Origin: Aureimonas psammosilenae
Lineage (GTDB): Bacteria; Pseudomonadota; Alphaproteobacteria; Rhizobiales; Rhizobiaceae
DNA length: 64,000 nt
Assembly: GCF_009176975.1 (NCBI RefSeq)
Contig: NZ_WEZG01000005.1
Span: 248,001 to 312,000, forward strand
Reading direction: 5' to 3'
The notes beneath the pieces are model-generated. The model was not told the DNA's origin and did no database searches. It was given only the letters and a program-made list of their open reading frames with translations. Shown here in pieces: positions 1 through 7,338 of the stretch. Made by a program: the position numbers and the translations under genes. The first letter of the stretch is position 1, and each line of letters starts with the position of its first letter.

Positions 1-888
1 GCAGCCGATTATCTCGAGATGCAGAATCTCGTCGCGGACGGCTGCACCGACTTCCTCGGCTTCATGCAGCCTTTCGGAGAGGCTGGCGTCATCGGCGATC
101 TCGACGGCATCATGGGCTATATGCTGTCGCGGGAGGCGCAAGGGTTCTCGGACGACGATCTCGCGGTTCTGCGCGCGCTGGTCCCTAAGCTTTGCGTCGC
201 GATCAAATGCGCGTCGCTGGCCCGGATCGCATCGACGCTGGTGGAAGTCTATCTCGGCCGCGACGCGCGCGAGCGCGTTCTGAAGGGGCGCATCGCGCGC
301 GGCGTCGCCGAGCGCATCCGCACCGTTCTCTGGTTTTCCGACCTTCACTCCTTCACCACCATCACCGACACGGCGGACCCGGCAGAGATCATCCCGCTTC
401 TCAACGATTATTCGGGCGCCGCGATCGAAGCGGTGCATGGGGCGGGCGGCAACGTTCTCAAGCTGATCGGCGATGGCATCCTCGCGATCTTCAACTTCGA
501 CGACCAGGCCGAGGCGACGAGCGCGGCCTTGAGGGCGGAAGCGGACCTGCGCCGCCGCACCGCCGAAATCGACGCCCGCCGAAAAGCGGAAGGGCGGCCG
601 GTGACCTCCATCTATATCGGCTTCCATCTCGGGGAGGTCTTCTACGGCAATATCGGCTCCGACGACCGGCTGGATTTCACCGTGGTCGGCCCTTGCGTCA
701 ACGAGGTCTCGCGGATCGGCGCGATGTGCCGTTCGGTGGACCGACTGACCGTCGCTTCCGCCGAGTTCCGCGACGCGCTGGCGCCCGAGGAAAGAAACAA
801 GCTCGTGTCGGTCGGCCGCTTCGCGTTGCGCGGCGTCGGGCGCGCGCAGGAACTCTTCACGCTCGATCCGGGGCTGGCCGTTTCCTGA
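1..888 (+). CDS. Class III adenylate cyclase, C-terminal part (5' end outside window)
   Basis: The reading frame is open from base 1, so the true start lies upstream. The visible 295 residues hold the end of a GAF-like sensory region and then a class III nucleotide cyclase domain. Catalytic features are present: a first metal Asp in FSDLHSFT, a second in KLIGDGILAIF, the substrate Lys in NVLKLIGDG, an Asp in DFTVVG and the VNEVSRI Asn/Arg helix. The Lys/Asp pair points to ATP rather than GTP. It would make cAMP in the cytoplasm under control of the missing N-terminal domain. It converges on the SDR gene that follows. Confidence 0.85.
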   Translation, partial: AADYLEMQNLVADGCTDFLGFMQPFGEAGVIGDLDGIMGYMLSREAQGFSDDDLAVLRALVPKLCVAIKCASLARIASTLVEVYLGRDARERVLKGRIARGVAERIRTVLWFSDLHSFTTITDTADPAEIIPLLNDYSGAAIEAVHGAGGNVLKLIGDGILAIFNFDDQAEATSAALRAEADLRRRTAEIDARRKAEGRPVTSIYIGFHLGEVFYGNIGSDDRLDFTVVGPCVNEVSRIGAMCRSVDRLTVASAEFRDALAPEERNKLVSVGRFALRGVGRAQELFTLDPGLAVS

Positions 889-946
889 TCCTCCCGGACT
901 TCGCGGGTTCGGGAAGATCGATCGCAATCCGACGAGGTCCGGCTTC

Positions 947-2008
947 TTACGGGATCAGGCGATCGGCGCGCAGGCGCTCGAACAGGTCGAAGAAGGCCTC
1001 GTCGGTCGCCTGATAGGCGGTGAAGCCGAGCCGGCGGCTCTTGCTCATGTCGGTGACGACCTCGATCGGCCGGCCGAGATCGGCATCGGTGTGCCAGGGC
1101 GAGGCGAGACGCGACAGGTCCGGCTCGGGAAGGCCCTCGCGCTCGGCGATCTGCCGCCAAAGCGGCGCGTCGTCCGTCATCTGCTCTTCCAGCGGCAGGC
1201 CCTCGCCCTCGAAGGAGGCAGGCTGGAGACCGAACCATTCGGCGATCCGCGCCCACATCCAGTTCCAGCGAAACACGTCGCCGTTGACGATGTTGAAGTC
1301 CTCTTTGGCGGCAGCCGGTGTCGTCGCGGCCCAAAGAAGCTGCCGGGCGAGCTGGCGCGCATCCGTCATGTCGGTGAGGCCGTTCCACTGCGCGGCCGAG
1401 CCCGGAAACCGGAAAGGCCGCCCGGTTTCGCGGCAAAGCGTGGCGTAGACGGCGAGCGTCGTGCCCATGTTCATGGCGTTGCCGACCGCCTTGCCGATCA
1501 CCGTATGGGGGCGGTGGACGCTCCAAGCGAAACCGTCGCGCTTGGCCGCCGCGAAGACCTCGTCCTCCTGCGCATAGTAGAAATTGGCGATGTCCAGCCG
1601 GCCTTGGGATTCGCGGAACGGGGTTTGGGGCAGGGTGCCTTTCCCGTAGGCCTCGAAGGGGCCGAGATAGTGCTTGAGGCCAGTGACGAGCGCGACATGA
1701 CGCACCGAGCCGGAAGGTTTCAGCCCATCGAGGAGGTTGCGGACCATCGCGGAATTGACCCGGATGTTCTCCACTTCCGTGTCCTGGCGTGCCCAGGTCG
1801 TGATGAAGACCGCGTCGGGCTTCAGATCCTTCAGCGCAGCCGCCGTTGCCGCCGCATCCTGAAGATCCGCCGCGACGGGGATGACGTCCTTCTGCTCCAC
1901 GGGGCGTCGGGCGAGGCCATGGACCGACCAGCCGTTCTCGATAAGAAGCTCGGCGATCGCGCTTCCGACGATGCCGCTGGCGCCCACCACCAATGCCGAT
2001 TTTGTCAT
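947..2008 (-). CDS. SDR family NAD(P)-dependent reductase, PRISE-like (5-beta-reductase type)
   Basis: The 353-aa protein opens with a Rossmann motif (VVGASGIVGSAIAELL), as in extended short-chain dehydrogenases. The central and C-terminal sequence (NGDVFRWNWMWARIAEWFG, the WNGLTDMTDARQLA stretch and a long C-terminal lid) resembles the progesterone 5-beta-reductase/iridoid synthase (PRISE) group, which reduces activated C=C bonds with NADPH. Bacterial members usually have unknown substrates. The gene is monocistronic or first of a minus-strand group; 118 bp separate its start from the end of the next SDR gene. Family call is firm; the reaction is not. Confidence 0.8.
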   Translation of the reverse strand: MTKSALVVGASGIVGSAIAELLIENGWSVHGLARRPVEQKDVIPVAADLQDAAATAAALKDLKPDAVFITTWARQDTEVENIRVNSAMVRNLLDGLKPSGSVRHVALVTGLKHYLGPFEAYGKGTLPQTPFRESQGRLDIANFYYAQEDEVFAAAKRDGFAWSVHRPHTVIGKAVGNAMNMGTTLAVYATLCRETGRPFRFPGSAAQWNGLTDMTDARQLARQLLWAATTPAAAKEDFNIVNGDVFRWNWMWARIAEWFGLQPASFEGEGLPLEEQMTDDAPLWRQIAEREGLPEPDLSRLASPWHTDADLGRPIEVVTDMSKSRRLGFTAYQATDEAFFDLFERLRADRLIP

Positions 2009-2126
2009 GATTTGTCCTTTCGATCTTCCCGCGAGCTAGGAAGACATGGGGGCGACGTCCAGACGGCATGTCCGCTTCGTCGCAGTCCGATCGTGCCGGA
2101 TCAGTCTCGGTCGCGGCCGGGAACCA

Positions 2127-2843
2127 TCAGGAGCCGGCGCTCCATCCGCCGTCGACATGGAGGATCTCGCCCGTCACGAAGGGCGAGTCCTCCAGATAAA
2201 GCACGGCCCGAACCACGTCCTCGACCTCGCCGATCCGTTGCAGGGGATGGGTCTTGGCGAGGTCGGCATGGGTTTCCGGCGCGTGCATCGGCGTGTTGAC
2301 GACGCCTGGCGACACCGCGTTCACCCGGATGCCGCGCCCGGCATATTCGATCGCGAGGCTGCGGGTGGCCGCGTTCAGGCCGCCCTTGGTCATCGCGGCC
2401 AGAACGGACGGAAACTTCGAGCTCGCCTGCTCGGCGAGCGTCGTGGTCATCTGCACGATATGCCCGTGACCTTGCCGTTCCATCGCGGCGACGGCGTGCT
2501 GGGTGACGTGGAAGAAACCGTCGAGATTGATGCCGAGGATCGCCCGGTACTGTTCCTGCGTATAGGAGGTGAACGGCCCGCCGACGAAGATGCCGGCATT
2601 GTTGACGAGCGTGTCGACCCGTCCGAACCTCGACAAGGCTTCCTCGATCACGCGCTTTCCCGTTTCCGGGTCGGCGATGTCGCCGCGGATGGTGACGCGG
2701 TTCGGATCGTTCGAGGTGTCGATCGAGCGCGAGGTCGCGACGACCTTGTAGCCCCTTTTCAGGAAGGCTTCGGCGATGCCCGCCCCGAGCCCCTGCGAGG
2801 CGCCGGTGACGACGGCGACTTTCTGTTCCACGGCCATTTTCAT
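2127..2843 (-). CDS. SDR family oxidoreductase (FabG-like)
   Basis: A 238-aa classical short-chain dehydrogenase. It has the cofactor motif TGASQGLGAGIA near the N-terminus, NNAG at about residue 90, the catalytic Ser region near AAMTKGG, and the C-terminal PGVVNTPM and GEILHVDGGW motifs. In the active site the usual YxxxK Tyr is not seen: the expected stretch reads SVLAAMTKGGL, so Tyr appears replaced while Lys is kept. That makes catalysis uncertain. The start at 2843 gives MKMAVEQ; an in-frame Met two codons on is equally possible. It lies downstream of the tautomerase gene on the same strand, separated by a hairpin repeat. Confidence 0.85.
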   Translation of the reverse strand: MKMAVEQKVAVVTGASQGLGAGIAEAFLKRGYKVVATSRSIDTSNDPNRVTIRGDIADPETGKRVIEEALSRFGRVDTLVNNAGIFVGGPFTSYTQEQYRAILGINLDGFFHVTQHAVAAMERQGHGHIVQMTTTLAEQASSKFPSVLAAMTKGGLNAATRSLAIEYAGRGIRVNAVSPGVVNTPMHAPETHADLAKTHPLQRIGEVEDVVRAVLYLEDSPFVTGEILHVDGGWSAGS

Positions 2844-2907
2844 GCTTTCGATGGGTTTGGGGAGGAAGCGCGGCGGCAGGCGATCCGCCGACCGCGCCTG
2901 CGCGGGC

Positions 2908-3105
2908 CTTAGAACCGGGGACAGAACCCAGCGGGTCGGTCTGACGGTCCTTTCCGCCCCCTGCGGGGCGAGCCGCTTGTCTCGCCCGTCCTTCGGACCG
3001 TTGCCGATGCTCGCCCATGCGCTGCATGGACTGTGCTCGGCGCCTCGCCAGGAACGAAAAGTCCTCGCCAGCCCTCCTCCGCCAAGTTCTGTCCCCGGTT
3101 CTTAG
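2908..3105. repeat. Terminal-inverted-repeat element, copy A
   Basis: This 198-bp intergenic block is bounded by a near-perfect inverted repeat: agaaccggggacagaac at 2911-2927 pairs with 3086-3102, and pairing extends outward with one mismatch to 2908/3105. The right end runs through the stop codon of the tautomerase gene (3102-3104). The interior matches copy C (39603-39762) over most of its length and a stretch of copy B (22912-23220) in inverted orientation, but the arms are different in each copy. No open reading frame of note is inside. Confidence 0.8.
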
Positions 3106-3488
3106 ACGTTCACTTCGAAGCCGAGGTCGATCTCGCTCGCCGGCTGGCCCCGGACGCCCCAGTTTTCGGCGGGTGACTCCCGAAGGATGACGCGAAGATC
3201 GGAAGCCGCGACGCCGAAGCGCGCCATTTCCTCCGCCATCGCGCCGTATAAACGCCGTTTGGCGTCGAGCGAGCGGCCGCTGATCAGGGCGATCTCCACC
3301 ACCATGAACGCCTCGCCGCAATCCTCCGGCACGCGGAAGGCGTCGGCGTCATGCTCGGCGAGAACGATGCTGCGATCGCCCGGCGGGATACGAAGTCCGG
3401 CCACCAGTGCGCGCTGCACGGCTTCCAGAAGGGGCGTCCGGCGATCTGCGATCCAGCCCCGGCGGGTGTCGATACGGGTTGCGGGCAA
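3102..3488 (-). CDS. Tautomerase family protein
   Basis: A 128-aa protein of the 4-oxalocrotonate tautomerase/MIF superfamily, in the long monomer size class. The initiator Met is followed by Pro, the usual catalytic base after Met removal. The sequence has two beta-alpha-beta units; the second contains the conserved LDAKRRLYGAMAEEMARFGV helix and the VILRESPAENWGVRGQPAS segment, where Arg and Trp line the active site in related proteins. The natural substrate is unknown. Its stop codon overlaps the right arm of repeat copy A. The metallo-hydrolase gene lies 71 bp upstream on the same strand. Confidence 0.8.
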   Translation of the reverse strand: MPATRIDTRRGWIADRRTPLLEAVQRALVAGLRIPPGDRSIVLAEHDADAFRVPEDCGEAFMVVEIALISGRSLDAKRRLYGAMAEEMARFGVAASDLRVILRESPAENWGVRGQPASEIDLGFEVNV

Positions 3489-3559
3489 CGATCGGGATTC
3501 CTTGGGTCATGAGTTTCGGGCCGCCGAGACAGACGGTGCGCGGCGGCCCGGCCGGACGT

Positions 3560-4255
3560 CTATCGGGACTGTTCCAGCACGAAGATCGTCGGCGCGTCGC
3601 TGTTCAGCATGTCGCGCGTCAGTTCCATGCTGCTGGACCCCACGCGACGCACACGGTCCGCCGGGAAGCGATCCAGAAAGCGATCTACCGGCTCGATGTC
3701 GAGAACGCCTTTGGCGCTGTAGTAATGCATCGGAACGATCGCGCCGGGACGGATGCGGTCGATCGCCCGGTCGAGATCGTCGAGCGCGATGGTGGCGTGC
3801 TCGCCCGTCAAGGCCAGAAGAAGATCGACCTGTCCCGCGAGCTTTTCGAGATGCGCCGGCGCGACCGGATTGCCGATGTCGCCCATATGCAGAACGCGGA
3901 TGCCGCCGATTTCGAACAGGTAAAGGGCGTTGGCGTCCGGGTCGCGGTTGAACTCCGACTGGTAGTCGAAGGTCAGGCTTTCGTAGGCCGGGAAGGAGCG
4001 GATGGCGAGGCCATCGACGCTCGCGCCCTCGGGCGGCAGTTCCAGCGCGTTCACGACGGTCGGATGCCCGAGAACGTGGCTCGGATCGGAATGGAAATCG
4101 TCCGTCGCCGAACTCATGATGACGATGTCGGCCGGCTCCTCGATCCGGTCGAACCCGCTATTGCCCGGCGCCGGCGTGTAGGGGTCCGTGACGACCGTCA
4201 GGCCGTCCTCTTCCAGGCGGAAGCTCGCATGGGCGTAGAATGTGATCTTCATCAC
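3560..4255 (-). CDS. MBL-fold metallo-hydrolase-like protein with altered metal motif
   Basis: The 231-aa protein has the fold pattern of UPF0173/UlaG-like metallo-beta-lactamase proteins: an N-terminal KITFYAHASFRLE strand pair, a TDPYTP loop, the later HMGDIG motif and a C-terminal PMHYYS motif. Where the family normally has HxHxDH, it reads MSSATDDFHSD; the Asp is kept but the expected His residues are not aligned. It may bind metal differently or have lost hydrolase activity. ATG codons at 4255 and 4252 are both usable. It sits between the ABM monooxygenase and tautomerase genes, all on the minus strand, possibly one transcript. Confidence 0.7.
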   Translation of the reverse strand: MMKITFYAHASFRLEEDGLTVVTDPYTPAPGNSGFDRIEEPADIVIMSSATDDFHSDPSHVLGHPTVVNALELPPEGASVDGLAIRSFPAYESLTFDYQSEFNRDPDANALYLFEIGGIRVLHMGDIGNPVAPAHLEKLAGQVDLLLALTGEHATIALDDLDRAIDRIRPGAIVPMHYYSAKGVLDIEPVDRFLDRFPADRVRRVGSSSMELTRDMLNSDAPTIFVLEQSR

Positions 4256-4285
4256 CTGTCCTCCTCGGATGCCGATCGGGCGGCG

Positions 4286-4576
4286 TCAGCCGATCTTTTC
4301 GCCGTCGAAGAGTTCCCAGCTTTCGGTGAGCGAGGACTGCTTCTCGGCAAAGGCGGCGAGATGGGGCGAGTTCATATGCGCGTCCCAAAGCTCGCGGCTT
4401 TCCCAGTTCTCGTGGAAGATGAAAAGGCCGGGGTCCTGGTGCGAGCGATGGAGGTCGTAGTTCAGGCAGCCCTTCTCCGCCCGTGTCGGCGCCACGAGGC
4501 CGCGAAGCTCTTTTTCCAGTTCGGCCTCGTGGCCGGGCTTGGCCTTCAAACGCGCGACGATGGTGAGGGGTGCCAT
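4286..4576 (-). CDS. Antibiotic biosynthesis monooxygenase (ABM) domain protein
   Basis: A 96-aa single-domain ABM/YgiN-like protein. It shows the ferredoxin-like fold pattern: TIVARLKAKPGHEAELEKEL, GCLNYDLHRSHQDPGLFIFHENW, then ELWDAHMNSPHLAAFAE. Members are cofactor-free dimeric monooxygenases, often acting on quinols or polyphenols. It is the first gene of a minus-strand group with the MBL-fold protein (30 bp away) and tautomerase, suggesting a small detoxification unit for aromatic or quinone compounds; that link is inference. Confidence 0.85.
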   Translation of the reverse strand: MAPLTIVARLKAKPGHEAELEKELRGLVAPTRAEKGCLNYDLHRSHQDPGLFIFHENWESRELWDAHMNSPHLAAFAEKQSSLTESWELFDGEKIG

Positions 4577-4709
4577 GGGAAACGCTCCTTTGTTTGCGGG
4601 GCAATGACCGGGAAGAGGCTAGGCGCGCGCCCCAGCGCAGCAAGTCACTGAGCGAAATTTGCTTCGCCTCGTCGTGCCGCGCAGGGGAGGGCATGGGCGC
4701 CTGTCTTCC

Positions 4710-5306
4710 TCACATCGGGGGAACGACGCCGTTCTTGCCGACCACGACGAACTTCGTCGACAGCTTGCCGTCCGCGCCCTTGGTGGCCGGCACGAACACG
4801 GTCGCCCCGCCTGCGAGATCTTCCTGGCTGGCCTCGGTGAAGGTGACGACGGGAATGTTCGGCGACAGATCCACGGTCTTCGATCCCTGCGGATAGGAAA
4901 GCGTCAGCCGCTGCCCATCGACATTCTGCACCGCGTTGGAAACCGTCGCGTTCGTCATGGTGGAGTTCGGCTGGAGGTCCCAGGGATAGCTTCCTTCGCC
5001 CGTTCCCTTCATGGACGCCGGGAAGATCAGGACTTCGACCGCACCGTCGCCACCGGCGGATTTGGGCACCGACGCCACGCCGACATAGTCGCCAACCTTG
5101 ATGTCGGACGCGGAGGCTTGGCTGACGCCGCGTATCGCATAGCCCGGCGATAGGGCGACCTCGACGCTTGGTCCTTCCCGCGTCGCGATCGTCAGCATCG
5201 TGTCGGAGCGGACCTGGATGGTGCCTCGAACGCGCGTCGGCGCATCGGCCGCGAGCGTTGCGGAGGGGAGGAAGACGGCGAGCATGATGGCGGGAAGAAT
5301 ACGCAT
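4710..5306 (-). CDS. Predicted periplasmic protein, DUF5666-like
   Basis: A 198-aa protein with a clear Sec signal peptide (MRILPAIMLAVFLPSATLAADA, cleavage near residue 20). The mature part has beta-rich segments with the pattern GTIQVRSDTMLTIATREGPSVEVALS and then KVGDYVGVAS, as in DUF5666-type OB-like domains, followed by a second beta unit. I know no function. ATG at 5306 was chosen because it gives a complete signal peptide and follows a GAAAGG ribosome-binding site. It is divergent from the hemolysin III gene. Confidence 0.65.
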   Translation of the reverse strand: MRILPAIMLAVFLPSATLAADAPTRVRGTIQVRSDTMLTIATREGPSVEVALSPGYAIRGVSQASASDIKVGDYVGVASVPKSAGGDGAVEVLIFPASMKGTGEGSYPWDLQPNSTMTNATVSNAVQNVDGQRLTLSYPQGSKTVDLSPNIPVVTFTEASQEDLAGGATVFVPATKGADGKLSTKFVVVGKNGVVPPM

Positions 5307-5444
5307 GGTGGACCTTTCGCGGCACGAAGGAGTTTGGATGGAACGTGCGAGGTCCGGGCGGACGATGCGGCTGCCTGAACAACGGCAGCCGAAACGCTCG
5401 ATGGCCCGGATCGGCACATGCGCTTCGTTGCCGGAACAAGCTTC

Positions 5445-6092
5445 ATGCGGATCGAGAGTTCCGGGAAATTTCGTTGGGCCTATTCGAGGGCCGAACTTTG
5501 GGCGGACGGAATCGTCCACGGTCTCGGCGTCGTCCTGACGATCGCGGGCACGGCGATGATGGTGGAGCGCTTCTCGACTTCTGCAAGCGGACCCGCGCTT
5601 TGGGCCGCCAGCCTTTATCTCGCGACGCTGGCGCTTTCGATCGGGGCTTCCGCCGCCTACAATGTCTGGCCGGTCTCGGACACCAAATGGCTGCTGCGCC
5701 GGCTCGACCATTCGGCGATCTTCCTTCTGATCGTCGGCACCTACACCCCGTTCATGGTCGAGATCGGCGCATTCGGGGTGCTTCTGGCGATGTGGGCGAT
5801 CGCCGCGCTCGGCATCTTCCTGAAGCTCACCCGACCGGGCAGATACGATCGGCTGGCGATCGTTCTCTACTTGGCGCTCGGATGGAGCGGCGTCGCCCAA
5901 TATGCCCGGCTCGTCGCCGGACTGCCCGACACGGTTCTGGAACTCTTGGTGGCCGGGGGCGTGCTTTATTCGCTGGGCGTCGTGTTCCACGTCTGGGAAG
6001 GCCTGCGGTTCCAGAACCCGATCTGGCACGGCTTCGTGCTTGCCGCCGCCGCGATCCACTATGCCGCCGTGTGGCAGGTGCTGGCGGCTTGA
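5445..6092 (+). CDS. Hemolysin III/PAQR family membrane protein
   Basis: An inner-membrane protein of about 215 aa with seven hydrophobic segments, matching the YqfA/HlyIII branch of the PAQR superfamily. The conserved family motifs are visible: YSRAELWADGIVH near the N-terminus, SAAYN, RLDHSAIFLLIVGTYTPF in the middle and HVWEGLRFQNPIWHGF with a final AAIHYAAV. Asp and His residues in these motifs form the metal site in characterised PAQR proteins. An in-frame ATG at 5418 would add nine residues; 5445 was preferred because family members usually start just before the YSRAEL motif. Confidence 0.85.
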   Translation: MRIESSGKFRWAYSRAELWADGIVHGLGVVLTIAGTAMMVERFSTSASGPALWAASLYLATLALSIGASAAYNVWPVSDTKWLLRRLDHSAIFLLIVGTYTPFMVEIGAFGVLLAMWAIAALGIFLKLTRPGRYDRLAIVLYLALGWSGVAQYARLVAGLPDTVLELLVAGGVLYSLGVVFHVWEGLRFQNPIWHGFVLAAAAIHYAAVWQVLAA

Positions 6093-6125
6093 ATTCCCGG
6101 TCGCGGACAACGGGAAGGCGCCGCG

Positions 6126-6142
6126 CCGGTGCAACTCACCGG
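6126..6142 (+). other. Small hairpin in leader of HAD gene
   Basis: A perfect 6-bp stem, ccggtg with caccgg, with a 5-nt loop. It lies between the hemolysin III stop and the HAD start and is followed by a purine-rich GAAGGAG at about 6157-6163. That Shine-Dalgarno-like run is too far from the ATG at 6200 to serve it. It may be a weak intergenic stem; no known riboswitch class was matched. Confidence 0.3.
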
Positions 6143-6199
6143 GCTGCCGCCGGATTGAAGGAGTCAGCTCGCTTTCACCTGCCTTCCCAGGACATTCCC

Positions 6200-6865
6200 A
6201 TGAGGCCCAAGGCCATTCTCTTCGATATCGACGGCACACTCGTCGACAGCAACGACCAGCATGTGGAGGCCTGGGACGAAGCGTTTCGCGGCGCGGGCTA
6301 CAGCTTCGACCGGCAGGTGATCCACGACCAGATCGGCAAGGGCAGCGACATGCTTCTTCCCACCCTCCTGCCGGATCTCGGCGAGGACGCGCAGGAGGCG
6401 ATCGGCGAAGCCCACGGAAAGGCGTTCAAGACGAAGTTCCTGGAGAAGATCCAGCCGTTTCCGAATGCGCGCGACCTTCTGGAGCGGGCGCATGAAGGCG
6501 GACAGAAAGTCGTGCTCGCGTCCTCGGCATCCGAGGCCGAACTCGACCACTATCTGGACCTTCTCGATGTCCGCGCGCTTGTCGCGGCGACCACGAGCGC
6601 CGACGACGTCGAAACCTCGAAGCCTGCGCCCGACATTTTCGGAACGGCGCTGAAGAAGCTCGGCTCGCCGTCGCCAGACGAGGTCATCGTGATCGGCGAC
6701 ACGCCCTACGATATCGAGGCCGCGGAGAAATGCGGCCTTCGCACGATCGGCCTCCTGTCCGGCAAGTTCAGCGAGGCGGTGCTGCGAGACGCGGGCGCAG
6801 TCGCGATCTACGCCGATGTCGCCGCGCTCCTGGCCGACTACGACAACTCGCCGCTCGGCCGGTAA
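6200..6865 (+). CDS. HAD family hydrolase (phosphoglycolate-phosphatase-like)
   Basis: A 221-aa cytoplasmic phosphatase of HAD subfamily IA. Motif I is FDIDGTLVDSN (nucleophile and acid Asp near residues 9 and 11), motif II is LASSAS, motif III is the Lys in TSKPAPDIF, and motif IV is VIVIGDTPYDIEAA. An alpha-helical cap lies between motifs I and II. Likely substrates are small phosphorylated sugars or acids. The gene converges on the BLUF gene with 19 bp between their ends. Confidence 0.88.
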   Translation: MRPKAILFDIDGTLVDSNDQHVEAWDEAFRGAGYSFDRQVIHDQIGKGSDMLLPTLLPDLGEDAQEAIGEAHGKAFKTKFLEKIQPFPNARDLLERAHEGGQKVVLASSASEAELDHYLDLLDVRALVAATTSADDVETSKPAPDIFGTALKKLGSPSPDEVIVIGDTPYDIEAAEKCGLRTIGLLSGKFSEAVLRDAGAVAIYADVAALLADYDNSPLGR

Positions 6866-6884
6866 GACTTTCGAAACGCGTCGC

Positions 6885-7328
6885 TCAAGCGGCGGCGCGT
6901 TCCTCGTCCATCGTCAGCTCCTTCAGGATCGCATGGACCTTGTGGCTGCCGAGCGAAGCGGGATCGAAGCCGCTGGCGATGCCGATCTGCGAAAAGCGTT
7001 CGGCATTTTCGGCTGAGCGGCCGACGAAGCCCATCGCCCAGTTGGGGAAGGACCGATGGGCGATCGGCTCCAGCGCCAGAAGCGAAACATCGCCGTGACG
7101 CTCGTCCTGCTGGATGCGCTCGAACGTGGCTTCCACGGCTTCCAGCGGGCCTTCCAGGACCTGCGCGAAGACGCCGCCATTGAACAAAAGCGCACCGGTG
7201 ATGCCGGCGGGATCGTTGTTGCGCCGGCTGGCTTCGAGAATCGCGGAAACCTCTGCTTCGAAGCTCGCCTCGTTTCCGGAAACCTCGTTGCGGCTGTAAT
7301 AAACGAGTTGGTAGAGCGTGTTGGACAT
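6885..7328 (-). CDS. BLUF domain blue-light photoreceptor
   Basis: A 147-aa protein that is almost only a BLUF domain, which binds FAD and senses blue light through a Tyr-Gln hydrogen-bond switch. Key residues are present: Tyr10 in QLVYYSR, Asn37/Asn38 in SRRNNDPAGITG, Gln56 in FAQVLEG and the Trp97/Met99 pair in NWAMGF. A short C-terminal extension probably carries the output helices. ATG at 7328 is chosen because the BLUF fold begins right after it. The GGDEF-EAL gene ends only 10 bp upstream on the same strand, so the two are almost certainly co-transcribed and probably interact. Confidence 0.9.
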   Translation of the reverse strand: MSNTLYQLVYYSRNEVSGNEASFEAEVSAILEASRRNNDPAGITGALLFNGGVFAQVLEGPLEAVEATFERIQQDERHGDVSLLALEPIAHRSFPNWAMGFVGRSAENAERFSQIGIASGFDPASLGSHKVHAILKELTMDEERAAA

Positions 7329-7338
7329 ATCGAAGGCC

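Noticed and set aside
642-2069. Long open frames antisense to or out of frame with the SDR gene, and many similar ones across the window
   Set aside because: High-GC shadow frames: Arg/Pro/His-rich translations with no family motifs, covering well-supported genes on the other strand or frame.
6100-6199. Possible riboswitch before the HAD phosphatase gene (gggaag, ggtgcaactcacc)
   Set aside because: Only one 6-bp stem can be drawn and the cobalamin-like words are incomplete; no conserved core of a known class is present.
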